64,000 bases of DNA from CAJQHK01 sp038142525 (GCA_038142525.1 JAYQKE010000015.1:1-64000); one strand, 5' to 3'. Positions 1-10,667 are shown, numbered from the stretch's first letter. The notes: generated by a model not told the origin, from the letters alone. Translations and numbers: made by a program.

Positions 1-355
1 TTGTTACATCAGTTACATCCTCATCAATCATCTCTGCAATCTCGTAACAATTGATAAATGGACTCTCTTCTATAATCTTCTTTATCTTCGTAGGATCTTT
101 AATCTTAATCTTATCCTTATTATCGTTATAGCCTCGAAACTCATAAAGACCTTCCTCTCTATATCTCTTGTGCCAACGAGTTATAGTTGTTGGATGGATA
201 TTCAACAATAACGATACCTCCTTTGGACTCTTCTTGTTGATCTCAAGTAAATCAATAACTTTTTTTCTTAAATCATTAGAATATGGAACTGGCATAGTTT
301 TTGCCAGAATTTTATTCTCCTGGCGCAAGAAATGCAAGCTTAATTTAGTTGGCTA
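1..355 (-). mobile_element. IS-B (IS630-type) element, truncated by window edge
   Basis: On the minus strand this encodes the first part of an IS630-family transposase starting at 295 (MPVPYSNDLRKKVIDLLE...), with the N-terminal helix-turn-helix. The sequence matches the fuller copies at 1454-2444 and 43533-44517, and window base 1 corresponds to about base 44164 of the latter. The terminal repeat, TAGCCAACTAAATTAAGC read inward, lies at 338-355 and abuts a TA inside an IS-G remnant, the expected IS630 target. Open reading frames on the plus strand here are antisense shadows. Confidence 0.85.
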
Positions 356-565
356 TAACCACTTTCCAAGGGATGACCTGCCAATAGAAAATATTTCCAT
401 TACTTCCTTCCAACTCATTTTCTTTTCAACAATACAAGCAACGGCTTGTTTTCTGATTAACATTTTTGACTCCTGAGATAAATTCCTAATATTTTGTATT
501 TCCATACACAATATTATAAGAGCTTAAATTCTAAAAGTCTACTAATTTATAAAAGGGGTAATATT
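356..565 (-). mobile_element. IS-G (second IS630-like family) remnant
   Basis: The minus strand encodes the start of a helix-turn-helix transposase (MCMEIQNIRNLSQESKMLIR...) seen again at about 23778-24050, 33234-33507 and 53051-53235. Only the N-terminal part survives, cut by the IS-B insertion at the TA at 356-357. The outer terminus is the AAGGGGTAATATT motif just before the OTU-like gene. No full-length copy exists in the window, so the family assignment rests on the helix-turn-helix pattern alone. Confidence 0.65.
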
Positions 566-566
566 T

Positions 567-837
567 ATGGATGGCAAAAATGATTCTGTAAGTAATCATT
601 TTGATTATTTTTGTGGCGGACAAGTTTCAGACGACCCTACCTATTGGCAAGGAGGAAGAATAATTGAAATGCCAGCAGATAATCATTGCGGCTTTCATGC
701 CATTTTACTTGGATTATATTTATTAGATGATGCTAAAAAAGCAGAAGTAAAATCAAAAAAAGGATTTGAAAATTTAAATCTAAAATTTGATCAAAATTTA
801 AAAGAGAAAATAGAAAATGGTAAGGAGTGTCAAATAG
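567..837 (+). pseudogene. OTU-like cysteine protease remnant, interrupted by IS1
   Basis: The surviving 90 codons start MDGKNDSVSNHFDYF and contain PADNHCGFHAILLGLY at residues 36-51. This fits the OTU deubiquitinase nucleophile motif D-x-x-C-x-F-x-A-[IL] (D38, C41 here). OTU proteases are mainly eukaryotic and are used as secreted effectors by intracellular bacteria. The catalytic His region is missing because an IS-A element starts at 838, and the downstream half is not found on the other side of that element. The start lies directly after an IS-G terminus, whose AAGGGG motif sits at Shine-Dalgarno distance, so the original promoter may be lost. The family call rests on one motif; other papain-fold proteases are possible. 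Confidence 0.5.
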
Positions 838-2599
838 GGCATTGTTAATTTACAATAGATTTTACTAGCAATTAACATCATTGAGCATAAAATAAGCATT
901 TTAACTCAATAAATCAAACTATGAAATGTTTAAAATGCTCCAGTTCTAACGTTTGCAAAAATGGTAAAATGTACGGAATGCAGCGCTATAAGTGTAAAGA
1001 TTGCAATTATAATTATACAAAAGGCAGAAATTCTAAAGATAGATCAATAAAAAAGATTTGCCCTGGAGTTGTACCTAGAGGGTCTAGGATTTAGATCTAT
1101 AGGAAGAATTCTCAAGGTTAGTCATGTAAGTATCTTTAACTGGATCAAGCAATATGGTCAAAATCTTGATTTATTGCAAAATAGCCATGAAATATGCGTA
1201 ACTGAGATAGATGAAATGCACAGCTATATTGGTTCAAAAAAAACTCTGTCTGGATCTGGATTGCTGTTGATAGAATATGCAAAAGAATTCATCAACTTCG
1301 TTGTTGGCGACAGATCTACAAGAACTGGAAAAGAACTTTGGGAAGGAGTAAAAGACAGAGCTAAAGGCATTATAGCAACGGATTATTGGAAACCGTATGA
1401 GAAATTTGTTCCTAAGGATAAGCATATTCAATCCAAGGCACATACTTATACTATAGCCAACTAAATTAAGCTTGCATTTCTTGCGCCAGGAGAATAAAAT
1501 TCTGGCAAAAACTATGCCAGTTCCATATTCTAATGATTTAAGAAAAAAAGTTATTGATTTACTTGAGATCAACAAGAAGAGTCCAAAGGAGGTATCGTTA
1601 TTGTTGAATATCCATCCAACGACTATAACTCGTTGGCACAAGAGATATAGAGAGGAAGGTCTTTATGAGTTTCGAGGCTATAACGATAATAAGGATAAGA
1701 TTAAGATTAAAGATCCTACGAAGATAAAGAAGATTATAGAAGAGAGTCCATTTATCAATTGTTACGAGATTGCAGAGATGATTGATGAGGATGTAACTGA
1801 TGTAACAATATTGAATTATATTAGAAGACTAGGATTGACCTTTAAAAAAACTCCAAGATATACAAAGAAAGGAATGAAAAACTTAGATCTGAATTCATAA
1901 AATCAATTGCCAATCTCGATCAAAAAAAGCTATATGATTTTGATGAGTCTGGTATCGATCTTGAGATTAACTGTGAATATGGATTTGCCAAAAAAGGAAA
2001 GAGGCTTGAAGTTCCAAGATCTGGTAGAAGAGGCAAAAGACTGAATATACTGGCAAAGAAGAAATCATAATAATGATTTAATATGTTCAAAAATATATGA
2101 ATCATCAATTGATAAACAAATATTTAAGGACTATCTTAAGAACGATCTATTTCCAAATATTGAGTCAGGATCTTATCTGGTACTTGATAACGCCAAATTT
2201 CATCATGACTCAAAGGCAGAAATTGCTGATAAAAATATTGAAACCATTGCAGACATAGCAAAGAAATTCAATATCACATTACTTTATCTTCCAGCTTATT
2301 CACCAGATCTTAACCCAATTGAAAAGAAATGGTCTCAAATCAAGTATTGGTACAGGAAGTGGAGAAATAAATACAGCGATAAAAGAGAGTTACTCGAAAT
2401 GTTGCTTGGAATAAGAGAAAATGCAAGCTTAATTTAGTTGTCTATATCGAGGGCTATAATAGCTTGTTCAGACACTTCTTGGCTAGAATGAGAAGAAAGA
2501 GCAAATGCTACTCTAAATCAATAAAGATGCTTGAATATTCAGTAAAATTATTGATTTTAAAGAGAAATGGCTTATTATCTATTTTGGATTAACAATGCC
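838..2599 (+). mobile_element. IS-A (IS1-type) copy 1, interrupted by IS-B
   Basis: Ends are GGCATTGTTAAT at 838 and its complement ending at 2599. The transposase starts at 921 (MKCLKCSSSNVCKNGKMYG) with an InsA-type zinc-finger (CxxC...CxxC) and continues after the IS-B insertion as GYNSLFRHFLARMRRKSKCY, the typical IS1 InsB C-terminus. It is dead three ways: IS-B inserted at 1454, an extra A in the run near 1050 compared with other copies, and a further change near 1275. No target duplication is visible, unlike copies 2 and 3, suggesting a rearranged flank. Confidence 0.85.
1454..2444 (+). mobile_element. IS-B (IS630-type) copy nested in IS-A
   Basis: The 991-bp element is bounded by TAG(C/A)CAACTAAATTAAGC inverted repeats and a TA duplication (1452-1453 and 2445-2446). 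Removing it restores the IS1 reading frame. The transposase runs from 1514 to 2437. The first frame ends at 1900; a -1 shift at the A7 run near 1842-1848 joins it to a second frame with the DDE motifs DFDESGI, LVLDNAKFH and PDLNPIEKKW. An extra base near 2056 relative to the 43533-44517 copy introduces stops, so this copy is probably inactive. Confidence 0.88.
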
Positions 2600-2606
2600 T
2601 AGTAAA

Positions 2607-2670
2607 GGAACCTCTGAAAAACTAAAATTGTATTTAGCAAAATTGGAATTTTTAGTTTTTCAGAGGTTCC
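2607..2670. repeat. 64-bp MITE with IS-C ends
   Basis: Terminal inverted repeats GGAACCTCTGAAAAAC match the right end of IS-C. A perfect TAAA target duplication flanks it (2603-2606 and 2671-2674). It is an internal deletion form of the 170-bp version at 51575-51744, sharing its first ~38 and last ~26 bases. There is no coding capacity; the two ends can pair into a hairpin. Confidence 0.85.
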
Positions 2671-2720
2671 TAAAATACTTGATATTGTGAGCAATTAAAA
2701 TTACCATGGATTTTTATTAA

Positions 2721-2737
2721 GGAACCTCTGAAAAATA
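2721..2737. repeat. solo MITE/IS-C end
   Basis: GGAACCTCTGAAAAATA matches the MITE end and stands alone 24 bases before the trpE start. It is probably the relic of another insertion in this intergenic region. Confidence 0.5.
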
Positions 2738-2760
2738 AAGGAAAATTAATAGTAAATATT

Positions 2761-4227
2761 GTGAAAGAACAAATTATTAAAAATCTAAAAAAGCAAAAAG
2801 CAGCAATTCTTAAAGTTAAAATTGCAGCAGATTTAACCACGCCAGTTTTAACTTTTTTAAAATTAAAACAACATTTTCCAAAAAACAATTTTCTTTATGA
2901 ATCGGTTGAAAAAGGTAAAAACAAAGCTAGATTTTCAATAATTGGTCTCAAACCTGATTTAATGTGGAAAATTAAGGATAAAATTGCCTATCTCAATGAA
3001 GATTTTGCCTATAATCCTGACAATTTTACTAAAATTAAGGAAAATCCTTTGGAAAATCTTAGAAAATTAATAAATTCTTCTAAAATTGATGATTTAGAAT
3101 CTGATTTACCCGTTGAATCTGGTCTTTTTGGCTATATGTCTTATGATATGATCAAATTCATGGAAAATATTGGCGATAATTGTCAAAAGGACGAAATTAA
3201 TATTCCTGATTCTATTTTTATCAGGCCAAAAATTTTGGTCATCTTTGATTCTTTATTTGATGTAATTTACATTACTGTTAATTTTTCCAAAAAATAATCA
3301 AAATCCAGAAGATCTCTATCAAAAAGCTCAAAATAATATTGAAGAAATTATTGAAATCATCAACTCACCTTTTGAAGGTTCTAAAATTGATTTGGGAGAT
3401 AAAAAAACTACATTTAAGCATCATTTAACTGAGTCAAAATATCAAAATATGGTACAAAAAGCCAAAGATTACATTAGTGCTGGCGATGCTTTACAAATTT
3501 TAATTTCTCAAAGATTTTCAGCTGATTTTAATCAAGAAAAATCCTTTGATTTTTACCGCTCTTTACGCTCCATCAACCCTTCTCCTTTTATGTTTTTTGT
3601 TAATTTTGATGATTTTAACATAATTGGCTCAAGCCCAGAAATTCTAAGCTCTCTTAAAAATAACAAAGTTACTATTCGCCCCTTGGCTGGCACCAGAAAA
3701 AGAGGAAAGGATGAATTTGAGGATAAAAAAAATGCCAAGGATTTACTTTCTGACAAAAAGGAAATTGCCGAACATTTAATGCTAATTGATCTTGGGCGCA
3801 ATGATGTTGGAAAAATCTGTAAAGAGCAAACGGTTAAGGTTACTGAAAAAATGCTTATTGAATATTATTCTCATGTTATGCATATCAGCTCCAATGTTGA
3901 GGGAGAAATTTTACCTGATAAGGATGGGCTAGATGTTTTAATCAGCTCCTTTCCAGCAGGAACTGTTAGCGGAGCACCAAAAATTCGGGCCATGCAAATT
4001 ATGAAGAAATTGAAGGAGAGAAAAGAGGATTTTACGCTGGATCAGTTGGTTATTTTTCCGCTAATGGCGATATGGAACATTGCATTTGCCTACGCACCTG
4101 CCTTATTAAAAATAATAAAATCTATCTTCATTCTGGCGCTGGCATTGTTTATGATTCTATTCCTGAGTCAGAATATCAAGAATGTTTAAATAAAGCTGCC
4201 GCCTTAATGCAAGCAATCGAGCAGTAA
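2761..4227 (+). pseudogene. trpE: anthranilate synthase component I, frameshifted
   Basis: TrpE converts chorismate and ammonia or glutamine to anthranilate, the first step of tryptophan synthesis. From a GTG start the N-terminal domain reads TTPVLTFLKLKQHF and FLYESVEKGKNKARFSIIGL, typical of TrpE rather than PabB. The chorismate-binding domain has RPLAGTRKRG, EHLMLIDLGRNDVG, YSHVMHI and FPAGTVSGAPKIRAM. Two single-base shifts break it: in the T/A runs near 3285, and near 3995, where the frame resumes as EKRGFYAGSVGYFSANGDME and runs to the stop at 4225-4227. Restored length is about 488 residues, normal for the family. No trpG is adjacent. MITE copies lie just upstream and may have displaced the native promoter. 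Confidence 0.85.
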
Positions 4228-4255
4228 AACTAAACTATTATAAAGAAGCTTCTGC

Positions 4256-5481
4256 TTAATATTCTTCTAAACTAGTAGCAAGGGCAGAAATTCTAGCTAT
4301 TATTTCATAAATTTTAATAATTTCTTGTCTTGATGCACCAAGATTAATATCACTATCATTTAAAATATTTAAATCACTAAATTCCATAGTGCCAGAATTA
4401 AGATTACTCCTTTCATCACGAGCCTGATTATAGCGAAATAAATTACCAACAACTTCACCACCAACCATATAAATCATTGGTTCAGCATTAAAGCCTTTAA
4501 TCCTATCAATAGTTGGTACGCCCTCTTGAATAATAACTCGATGATTTTGAATATTACCCTTTAACATATTCATCTTATTGCGATTTTTTTTATTTAAAGA
4601 AACCAACTCATCAGACGAACTAACATTCATAATAGCCATGCCATAAGTACCACTATCAGCTTTAATAAAACAATATGGGTCAGATTTTATCTGATATTGC
4701 TGATATTTTTCTTTTAACTGATCAAGAATTTTAGCAGTTTTAATAACCAAATAAACCATACCAATTTGCTGTTTAAAATTAAGATTATCTGCTATATCAA
4801 ATTTGGTCGAAATCAACCATGAATCAATTTCAATTAAATTAGCAAATTCCTTCGCCAATAAATTGTAATTTCTAAAATGCTCTGCTTTTGACCGGATAAA
4901 CCAACCAAAATCAGGGCTTGGAATAATTTTCTGCTCTATATTTTGTAATATTTCAGTAATTCCATCAGTAAAATCATTATTAGAAATAATTAAATCAGGA
5001 TTAAAATCATTTTTGGTTAAAATTCGATTATCTTTTTTGATAATTTTATTAATTTTAATCTTTTGATTATTTTCTAGATCAATTTCTAAAATATCAGAAA
5101 TTTCAGGATTTAAATTAGCAATTTCTACTGCATAATCAGCATCTAAAATAATATTTTTTAGTGATAAAACATTCTCAAGATATCGAAGATTTTTAGTGTG
5201 AGATTCGGCAATGATCAGAATTTTTGAACCTTAGGAAAATTTTTATTCAAATATTCTTTTACTTTTGCACTAGCAATTTTTTTAGATTCTTCAGATAAAT
5301 GATTAAAACCAGCAGGAAAGCAATTATTATCAATTGGTGCAATCTTATGACCAAAATGACGAATATCCACCGAATTATAAAAATGTAAATTGGTATTTTT
5401 TGATTTTTCAGCAAACCAATCAGAGATTTGAGATTTTTTGGAAGATATTTTATTTAGGAGAATTTGATGGATATTATTCAT
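4256..5481 (-). pseudogene. gshA: glutamate-cysteine ligase (Acidithiobacillus-type GshA), one frameshift
   Basis: This resembles the proteobacterial GshA family typified by Acidithiobacillus ferrooxidans, which joins glutamate and cysteine in glutathione synthesis. The C-terminal half contains CFIKADSGTYGMAIM, NKKNRNKMNML and EPMIYMVGGEVVGNLFRYN, matching the ATP-grasp-like core. One base is missing from an A run near 5217; the frame then continues ILIIAESHTKNLRYLENV with no stop to the end at 4256. About 408 residues are restored, close to family length. The ATG overlaps the restored pgeF stop as TAATG, indicating translational coupling with pgeF. The family call is from recalled motifs. 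Confidence 0.75.
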
Positions 5482-6115
5482 TAATCTAACTTTATATATG
5501 AAATATTTCTGCCATCTTCTTTTTTACCATGACAAAAAAAGAACGATAGCTATGATAGTATTTTGAAGGATAAGTATCAATCAATTCATCATTTATTTTT
5601 GTAATTCCTGTTATTTTTAGCTTTTCTTTAACAAAATTGGGTAAATTAAAAAGGAAATACCCCGATTTTGTCGGATCTTCTTTAAAGAATTTTTGGAATT
5701 TTTGATCTTGAGCAATAAAATCATCATAAAATTCCTGTGAAATTTGATAAGATTCTTGTCTAATGCAAGGCCCAATAATTGCTTGAATATTTTCTGTTTT
5801 AGAACCTAATTTTTGCATTTCTTCAATAGTATTTTTAATAATATCAGATTTAGCGCCACGCCAACCAGCATGAAGGGCTCCTCAAATAGCATCATTATCT
5901 GTTGAAAATAATAAAATTGGTACACAATCAGCTGTTTTTAGGCCGATTTTTAGATTCTTTTGATTGGTAATAATAGCATCAGCTTTTATTTCATCATTTT
6001 TTGGAATAATACTCTTTTGATCAATTACTAAGACTTTATTACTATGAACTTGATGAAGTAGGAAAATATCCTCTGGTCTTTTTTGATTATTACCCAAAAA
6101 TTGATAGGAGAACAT
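5481..6115 (-). pseudogene. pgeF: PgeF/YfiH laccase-domain purine nucleoside phosphorylase, broken
   Basis: The laccase-domain family (PF02578) comprises copper- or zinc-dependent purine nucleoside phosphorylases/adenosine deaminases. Visible motifs are LLHQVHSNKV, the TADCVPILL metal-binding segment, GALHAGWRGAKSDII and GPCIRQESYQI, in family order. An in-frame TGA at 5879-5881 interrupts it just before GALHAGW with the frame unchanged afterwards. A single-base shift in the T run near 5525 replaces the expected ending FCHGKKEDGRNISYIKLD. Restored length is about 210 residues, slightly short for the family. The next gene, gshA, is overlapped by one base. Confidence 0.85.
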
Positions 6116-6128
6116 GATATTTGGTTAA

Positions 6129-7395
6129 TTAATTGCCAGATTGATAAGCATTAATCCTTTCCTCTATCTCCCCTCTAAAATGTTTGATCAAGCCCTGAAT
6201 TGGCCAAGCGGTGAACATCACCAAGAGCGCAAATTGTATGACCTTCAATTTGTTTGGTCAGATCATATAATTTATCAATCTCTTCAATTTTGGCATCACC
6301 TCTCACAAAGCGATACATAATACGCTCAAGCCAACCAGTTCCCTCACGACATGGCGTACATTGACCGCAAGATTCATGTTTGTAAAAATGTGAAAGTCTG
6401 GCAATCGCTTCAATAATATCAGTTGACTTATTCATAACAATAATACCAGCAGTTCCAAGACCAGAACCAACTTTTTCAAAGAATCAAAATCAAGATTAAT
6501 ATTATCGCAAACAGATTTTGGAATAAGAGGAACAGAAGATCCGCCAGGAATAACAGCCAAGAGATTATCCCAACCACCAATCACACCGCCACAATATTCA
6601 TCAATCAAGGTGCGAAGCGGAATACCCATCTCCTCCTCAACATTGCAAGGATTATTGACATGACCAGAAATACAAAAAATCTTTGTACCCTTATTATTTT
6701 CAGGACCAATTGAGGCAAACCAATCTGCCCCACGCCTTAAAATTGTTGGTACAACAGCAATTGATTCTACATTATTAATAATAGTTGGACAACCATATAG
6801 GCCAATAATTGCAGGGAATGGCGGTTTTAAACGGGGTTGACCTTTATTACCTTCCAAACTTTCCAAAAGAGCAGTTTCTTCACCACAAATATAAGCACCA
6901 GCACCACGATGAATATAAATATCTACATCCCAACCAAGAATAGAATTTTTTCCAATTAATTTTGCTTCATAAGCCTCATCAATGGCCCTTTGTAAAGCCA
7001 CAGCTTCATTGTAATATTCCCCCTAATATAAACATAACAAATATGAGAATTAATAGCACGACAGCCATAAATAATACCCTCCAGTAATTTATGAGGTTCA
7101 TAACGCAAAATATCACGATCTTTACAAGTTCCAGGCTCAGATTCATCAGCATTAACCACTAAATAATGTGGTTTTTCAACCTTTTTGGTGCAAAAGACCA
7201 TTTAAGACCAGTGGCAAAACCAGCACCACCACGACCCCTAAGACCAGAAGCTTTAATTTGCTCAATTAACCATTCAGAACCTTTTTCTAAAAAATTTATT
7301 GTATCTTTCCAATCACCTCTTGATTTTAAAAGAGTTAAATCTGGAGAATCATTACCTAAAAGATTAGTAAAAATTCTATTTTCTTCTTTAATCAT
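6129..7395 (-). pseudogene. nuoF: NADH-quinone oxidoreductase subunit F, four frameshifts
   Basis: NuoF is the 51-kDa subunit of complex I; it binds NADH, FMN and a 4Fe-4S cluster. Motifs appear in order: GLRGRGGAGFATGLKW, NADESEPGTCKDRDI, GAGAYICGEETALLESLEG, and the cluster site ESCGQCTPCREGTGW. Each frame carries on where the previous one fails. Breaks are near 7196 (A run), 7025 (G run), 6464 (A run) and 6200; after the last, the frame reads WPIQGLIKHFRGEIEERI to the stop at 6129-6131. Three of the four fit loss of one base from a homopolymer. Restored length is about 422 residues, normal. nuoD (34064-35275) is intact. Confidence 0.92.
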
Positions 7396-7538
7396 GAATA
7401 AAATTTAGTGTTAATTTTCTGTAATTTTTGCAAGATTATCCTTTTTTAGAGAGATATCAAGAAAAATTTTAAGGAATTGAAATTTATTTTGAATTAATAG
7501 AGAATAGTGATATTAGCAATAAAACCTTCTTACAATAT

Positions 7539-8355
7539 ATGACAATTTGCATCATAGCCGGAAAAGGTGATTTACCAAAAATGGCTATTAAAAAATTACA
7601 ATCCGAAAATAAAAAATTTCATTTAGTTTTAATTGAAGGGCAAGATTATAATGAAGAAATTAAACAATATCCACATCAATTTTTTCCTTTTGGCCATATT
7701 GGCAAATTCTTAAAATTTACTAAAAAACATAAAATTTCTAAAATTGTCATAGATCGGTGCAGTTAAAAAACCATCACTTATGACTTTAAAATTTGACAAA
7801 ACTGGCATGATTTTACTCTCCAAAATTCTTAAACAAAGATTATTTGGAGATGATAATTTATTATCAACCATCATTGATTTTTTTGAAAAAAAGGGTTAAA
7901 AATTATTGGCATTGAAGAAATTATTGATAATTTATTGGTAGAAAAAGGTATTTTAGGAGAAATAAATCCTGATAAATATCATCTTAAAGATATTGAAATT
8001 GGCAAAAATTCCTTAAAAATCACATCTAATTTAGATTTAGGACAGTCAATTATTGTGCGGCAAAAAGTTATTTTAGCAATTGAAGGCTTAGAGGGAACTG
8101 ATGAATTAATTAAAAGATCCAAAAAACTGCAATTTGATTCAGGCTCCAAAGCTATTTTGATAAAAATGAAAAAATCTGGACAAAATAGAAAAGTTGATCT
8201 ACCAGCTTTTGGCCTTGAAACTATTAAAAATTTAGTAAAAAATAATTTTGCTGGTCTTTGCTTTAGAAGCAGGATCTTGCATGATTATCAATAAAAAAGA
8301 AGTAATAAAATATGCTAATAAATATGGAATTTTTATTTTAGGTGTCGAAAATTAA
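7539..8355 (+). pseudogene. lpxI: UDP-2,3-diacylglucosamine pyrophosphatase LpxI, frameshifted
   Basis: LpxI (formerly DUF1009) cleaves UDP-2,3-diacylglucosamine to lipid X in lipid A synthesis, replacing LpxH in most alphaproteobacteria. Motifs are CIIAGKGDLP at the N-terminus, IGAVKKPSL, FGDDNLLSTIIDFFEKKG, VRQKVILAIEGLEGTDELI and KSGQNRKVDLPAFGLETI. Three single-base shifts near 7757, 7896 and 8262 break it, each with the next frame open; the last restores LEAGSCMIINKKEVIKYA to the stop at 8353-8355. Restored length is about 272 residues, as expected. The 3' end overlaps yraN by 14 bases. Together with lpxA and fabZ at 24.5-25.8 kb, it implies that lipid A is made. Confidence 0.87.
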
Positions 8356-8692
8356 ATTTTATAAATTTGGTCTTTTAGCAGAAATTATTGCAGTTATTTT
8401 TCTAAAATTAAAATTCTATAAAATTATCAAGAGAAATTATAGAAATAAATTAGGAGAAATTGACATCATTGCTGTAAAAAATAAGACTTTAATTGCCATT
8501 GAAGTCAAAGCTAGAAAAAAAATCAGATCATTTGAAGAAATTTTAACAAAAAATCAAATGAATCGCATTAAAAGATCAATAAATATTTTTTATGCTAAAA
8601 AGAAATATTACGGTAAATATGATATCAGATTTGATTTAATTATTATCAAACCCTATAAATTACCATTACATTTAAAAAATTATTGGAGTTGA
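8342..8692 (+). CDS. YraN-family (UPF0102) endonuclease-like protein
   Basis: A 116-residue protein with the YraN pattern: basic N-terminus, LAEIIAVIFLKLKFYKII, NKLGEIDIIAVKNKTLIAIE and VKAR. The GEID...EVKAR arrangement is a Holliday-junction-resolvase-like PD-(D/E)xK nuclease core, although the cellular role of the family is not established. It starts with GTG inside the lpxI 3' end and is probably translated by coupling. Length and motif order are normal; it is intact. Confidence 0.85.
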   Translation: MSKIKFYKFGLLAEIIAVIFLKLKFYKIIKRNYRNKLGEIDIIAVKNKTLIAIEVKARKKIRSFEEILTKNQMNRIKRSINIFYAKKKYYGKYDIRFDLIIIKPYKLPLHLKNYWS

Positions 8693-8767
8693 AGATCAAG
8701 ATTAATTCTTTGCTGGGGATCGCAAATATTGAACCAATAATTTAAAATAAAGATTTTTCTAAAAATA

Positions 8768-9445
8768 ATGTATAAATTATATCATCAAAAATTATGTCCA
8801 TTTTCTAGAAAAGTTAGAATATGTCTAACTAAAAATGTACAATTTCAATTAATCACCGAAAATTTCTGGGAAAGAAGGAGGGAATTTATTGCTTTAAATC
8901 CCGCCTTAACAGTTCCAGTTTTACTAACACCCAATAATCATTCTCTTTCTGGTAGCTATGTTATTACTGAATATTTAGAAGAAAAATATGATCAAAATGA
9001 TTCACTAATTGGCAGAAATATTGATGAAAAAGCCGAAGCTCGTCAAATTCAATCTTGGTTTGATGAAAAATTCTTTACCGATGTCAGTAAATATCTAATT
9101 TATGAGAAATATTTCAAAAAATTTCTTAATAAAAATAATGCCTCACCAGAATCTCATATTTTAAATATTGCTTCTGAAAATCTTATCACTCATCTAAATT
9201 ATATTGAATTTTTAACTGAAAATAGACAATATTTAGCAGCAGATAGAATAAGCATCGCTGATTTTTTTACGTACACTACCCATATTTCTGTTTTAGATTA
9301 TTTTGGTTATATTAATTGGCGTAGCCACCCAATGGTTAAATCTTGGTATTCTTTAGTCAAATCACATCAAAGCTTTGGCGGAATATTAAAAGACAGAATC
9401 GCCAATATTAATCCACCAGAATATTATAGTAAGTTAGATTTTTAA
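8768..9445 (+). CDS. glutathione S-transferase family protein
   Basis: An intact 225-residue protein with the thioredoxin-fold N-terminal domain (YKLYHQKLCPFSRKVRI; Cys-Pro-Phe-Ser at the active-site turn), the glutathione-binding NPALTVPVLL and SGSYVITEYLEE, and an all-helical C-terminal domain with LAADRISIADFFTY. Length is typical for bacterial GSTs. Substrate is unknown; roles in thiol homeostasis or stringent-starvation-like regulation are possible. gshA in the same window supplies a step of glutathione synthesis. It converges with the lipoprotein gene at 9491-10469. Confidence 0.88.
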   Translation: MYKLYHQKLCPFSRKVRICLTKNVQFQLITENFWERRREFIALNPALTVPVLLTPNNHSLSGSYVITEYLEEKYDQNDSLIGRNIDEKAEARQIQSWFDEKFFTDVSKYLIYEKYFKKFLNKNNASPESHILNIASENLITHLNYIEFLTENRQYLAADRISIADFFTYTTHISVLDYFGYINWRSHPMVKSWYSLVKSHQSFGGILKDRIANINPPEYYSKLDF

Positions 9446-9490
9446 ATTTTATTTTTAAAGAGACTTTTACTGTAGGTAAATTTAAGAAAT

Positions 9491-10469
9491 TTATCGAATC
9501 AAACCCACTACTCTTTCAATTGATTCTTCCTCTATTTTTTTGTAAATCTCTAAAATAGCAGAATTTTTTGCCTCTTTCCGGCTAATAACTGAAGAACCGC
9601 TAGATTCAATAATATTACTAGCAAGAATTTTACCCTGATTAATTAAAGAAAAATTAACTCTTAATTTAACAATAAAACTACCATAAACCTTATCCGAAAT
9701 TTGCTCTTTTTCAATTTTTAATAAAATCAGATTTTTTGATTTAGAATTTCTGGTAGTGATTTTAATTTTTTGATCAGAAAACCCTTTTCTAATAATTCTA
9801 GTAATATCTTTATCCGATTTTAGATCAATTTTAAAAAGCATTTTTTCGATCAAATTATCAAAAGAATTTTGGTAAGAATTATAATTTTGGTAATTTTTTT
9901 GATAATTAATTCCCCTATATTTAATCGAATCTAAAATAATATTAAGAATTCTAGCTTCATTGATCTTTCTTTGAATTTTGGTTAAATTACGATATTGATC
10001 AATGATATTTTTTTGTTCTAAATTTTTTGAAAGATTTTTTAAATCTTTGATTAAGATTATTTAATTTTTGAGAATTTTGTTTAATAAAGTTTTGCCTATC
10101 AATAGCAATTTCGACATAAATTTGATTATTAAAATTAGCAGAATTAGAAATTTGATAATTATTAAAGGTAATTTTTTCTAATTTTTCATTAATTTGTTCA
10201 CGATATTGTTCACTAACATTATCATTATAGGATTTGGCCAACATTTTTGTATTTGCCGAAATATTGGTCATTAATTTTGAAGAAGCATTACTCAAAGCTG
10301 ATTTTGTTGCCGAATGTAAATTATAACCCGCACCAAGACCATAAAGATTAACGGAGTCATTTTGTTTTGGGGAAATATAAAATCCTGGTAAAGATTGTAA
10401 TGTTTGGATTTTGTTTTGATTAAAACTCAAACAGGATGATAAAAATAGTAAGATTAATAATTTTTTCAT
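9491..10469 (-). pseudogene. LPP20-like lipoprotein, one frameshift
   Basis: The protein begins MKKLLILLFLSSCLSFNQNK: basic start, hydrophobic stretch and a lipobox ending in Cys13, so it is a predicted lipoprotein. LYGLGAGYNLHSATKSALSN followed by ASSKLMTNISANTK resembles LPP20-type domains (G.G....A...A...a...l). A single-base shift near 10025 in an A run breaks the frame; the next frame is open to 9491 with a second alpha/beta region (KIDLKSDKDITRIIRKG). Restored length is about 325 residues. Function is unknown; LPP20 family members are cell-envelope proteins. Confidence 0.65.
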
Positions 10470-10568
10470 ATATCGATATTAATTAACTTTTTTAAAAAAA
10501 TATCAGAGAAAATTGACAGTTTAGCAAAATTGATTAATTCTAAAATTTTCAAAGAGATTTTTTTATTC

Positions 10569-10626
10569 TTTAATTTTTATTGAGCGCAGTGTGGTCAAAC
10601 CCACATAAGCAAAAATAAAAATTAAA
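10569..10626. terminator. long imperfect hairpin between rnj and the lipoprotein gene
   Basis: TTTAATTTTTATT at 10569-10581 pairs perfectly with AATAAAAATTAAA at about 10614-10626, and GTGTGG/CCCACAT forms an inner stem around a short loop. It lies downstream of rnj and upstream of the lipoprotein gene, both on the minus strand, so termination of rnj transcripts is a reasonable role. A short direct repeat (AGAAAATTGAC) occurs on either side. The rest of 10470-10667 holds no gene that I can see. Confidence 0.5.
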
Positions 10627-10667
10627 AATAGAAAAATATCAAAGAAAATTGACGAATTAATCAATTT

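Noticed and set aside
168..476. Plus-strand ORF starting MCQRVIVVGWIFNNN
   Set aside because: It is the antisense of the IS-B and IS-G transposase frames; the same ORF recurs antisense to other copies (1234-1641, 44330-44560).
5879..5881. TGA read as tryptophan (alternative genetic code)
   Set aside because: Several genes end with TGA, and Trp is written TGG throughout; one internal TGA is better explained by mutation or error.
10480..10660. Direct repeat AGAAAATTGAC around the hairpin as an attachment site
   Set aside because: It is short, AT-rich and not linked to an integrase or tRNA.
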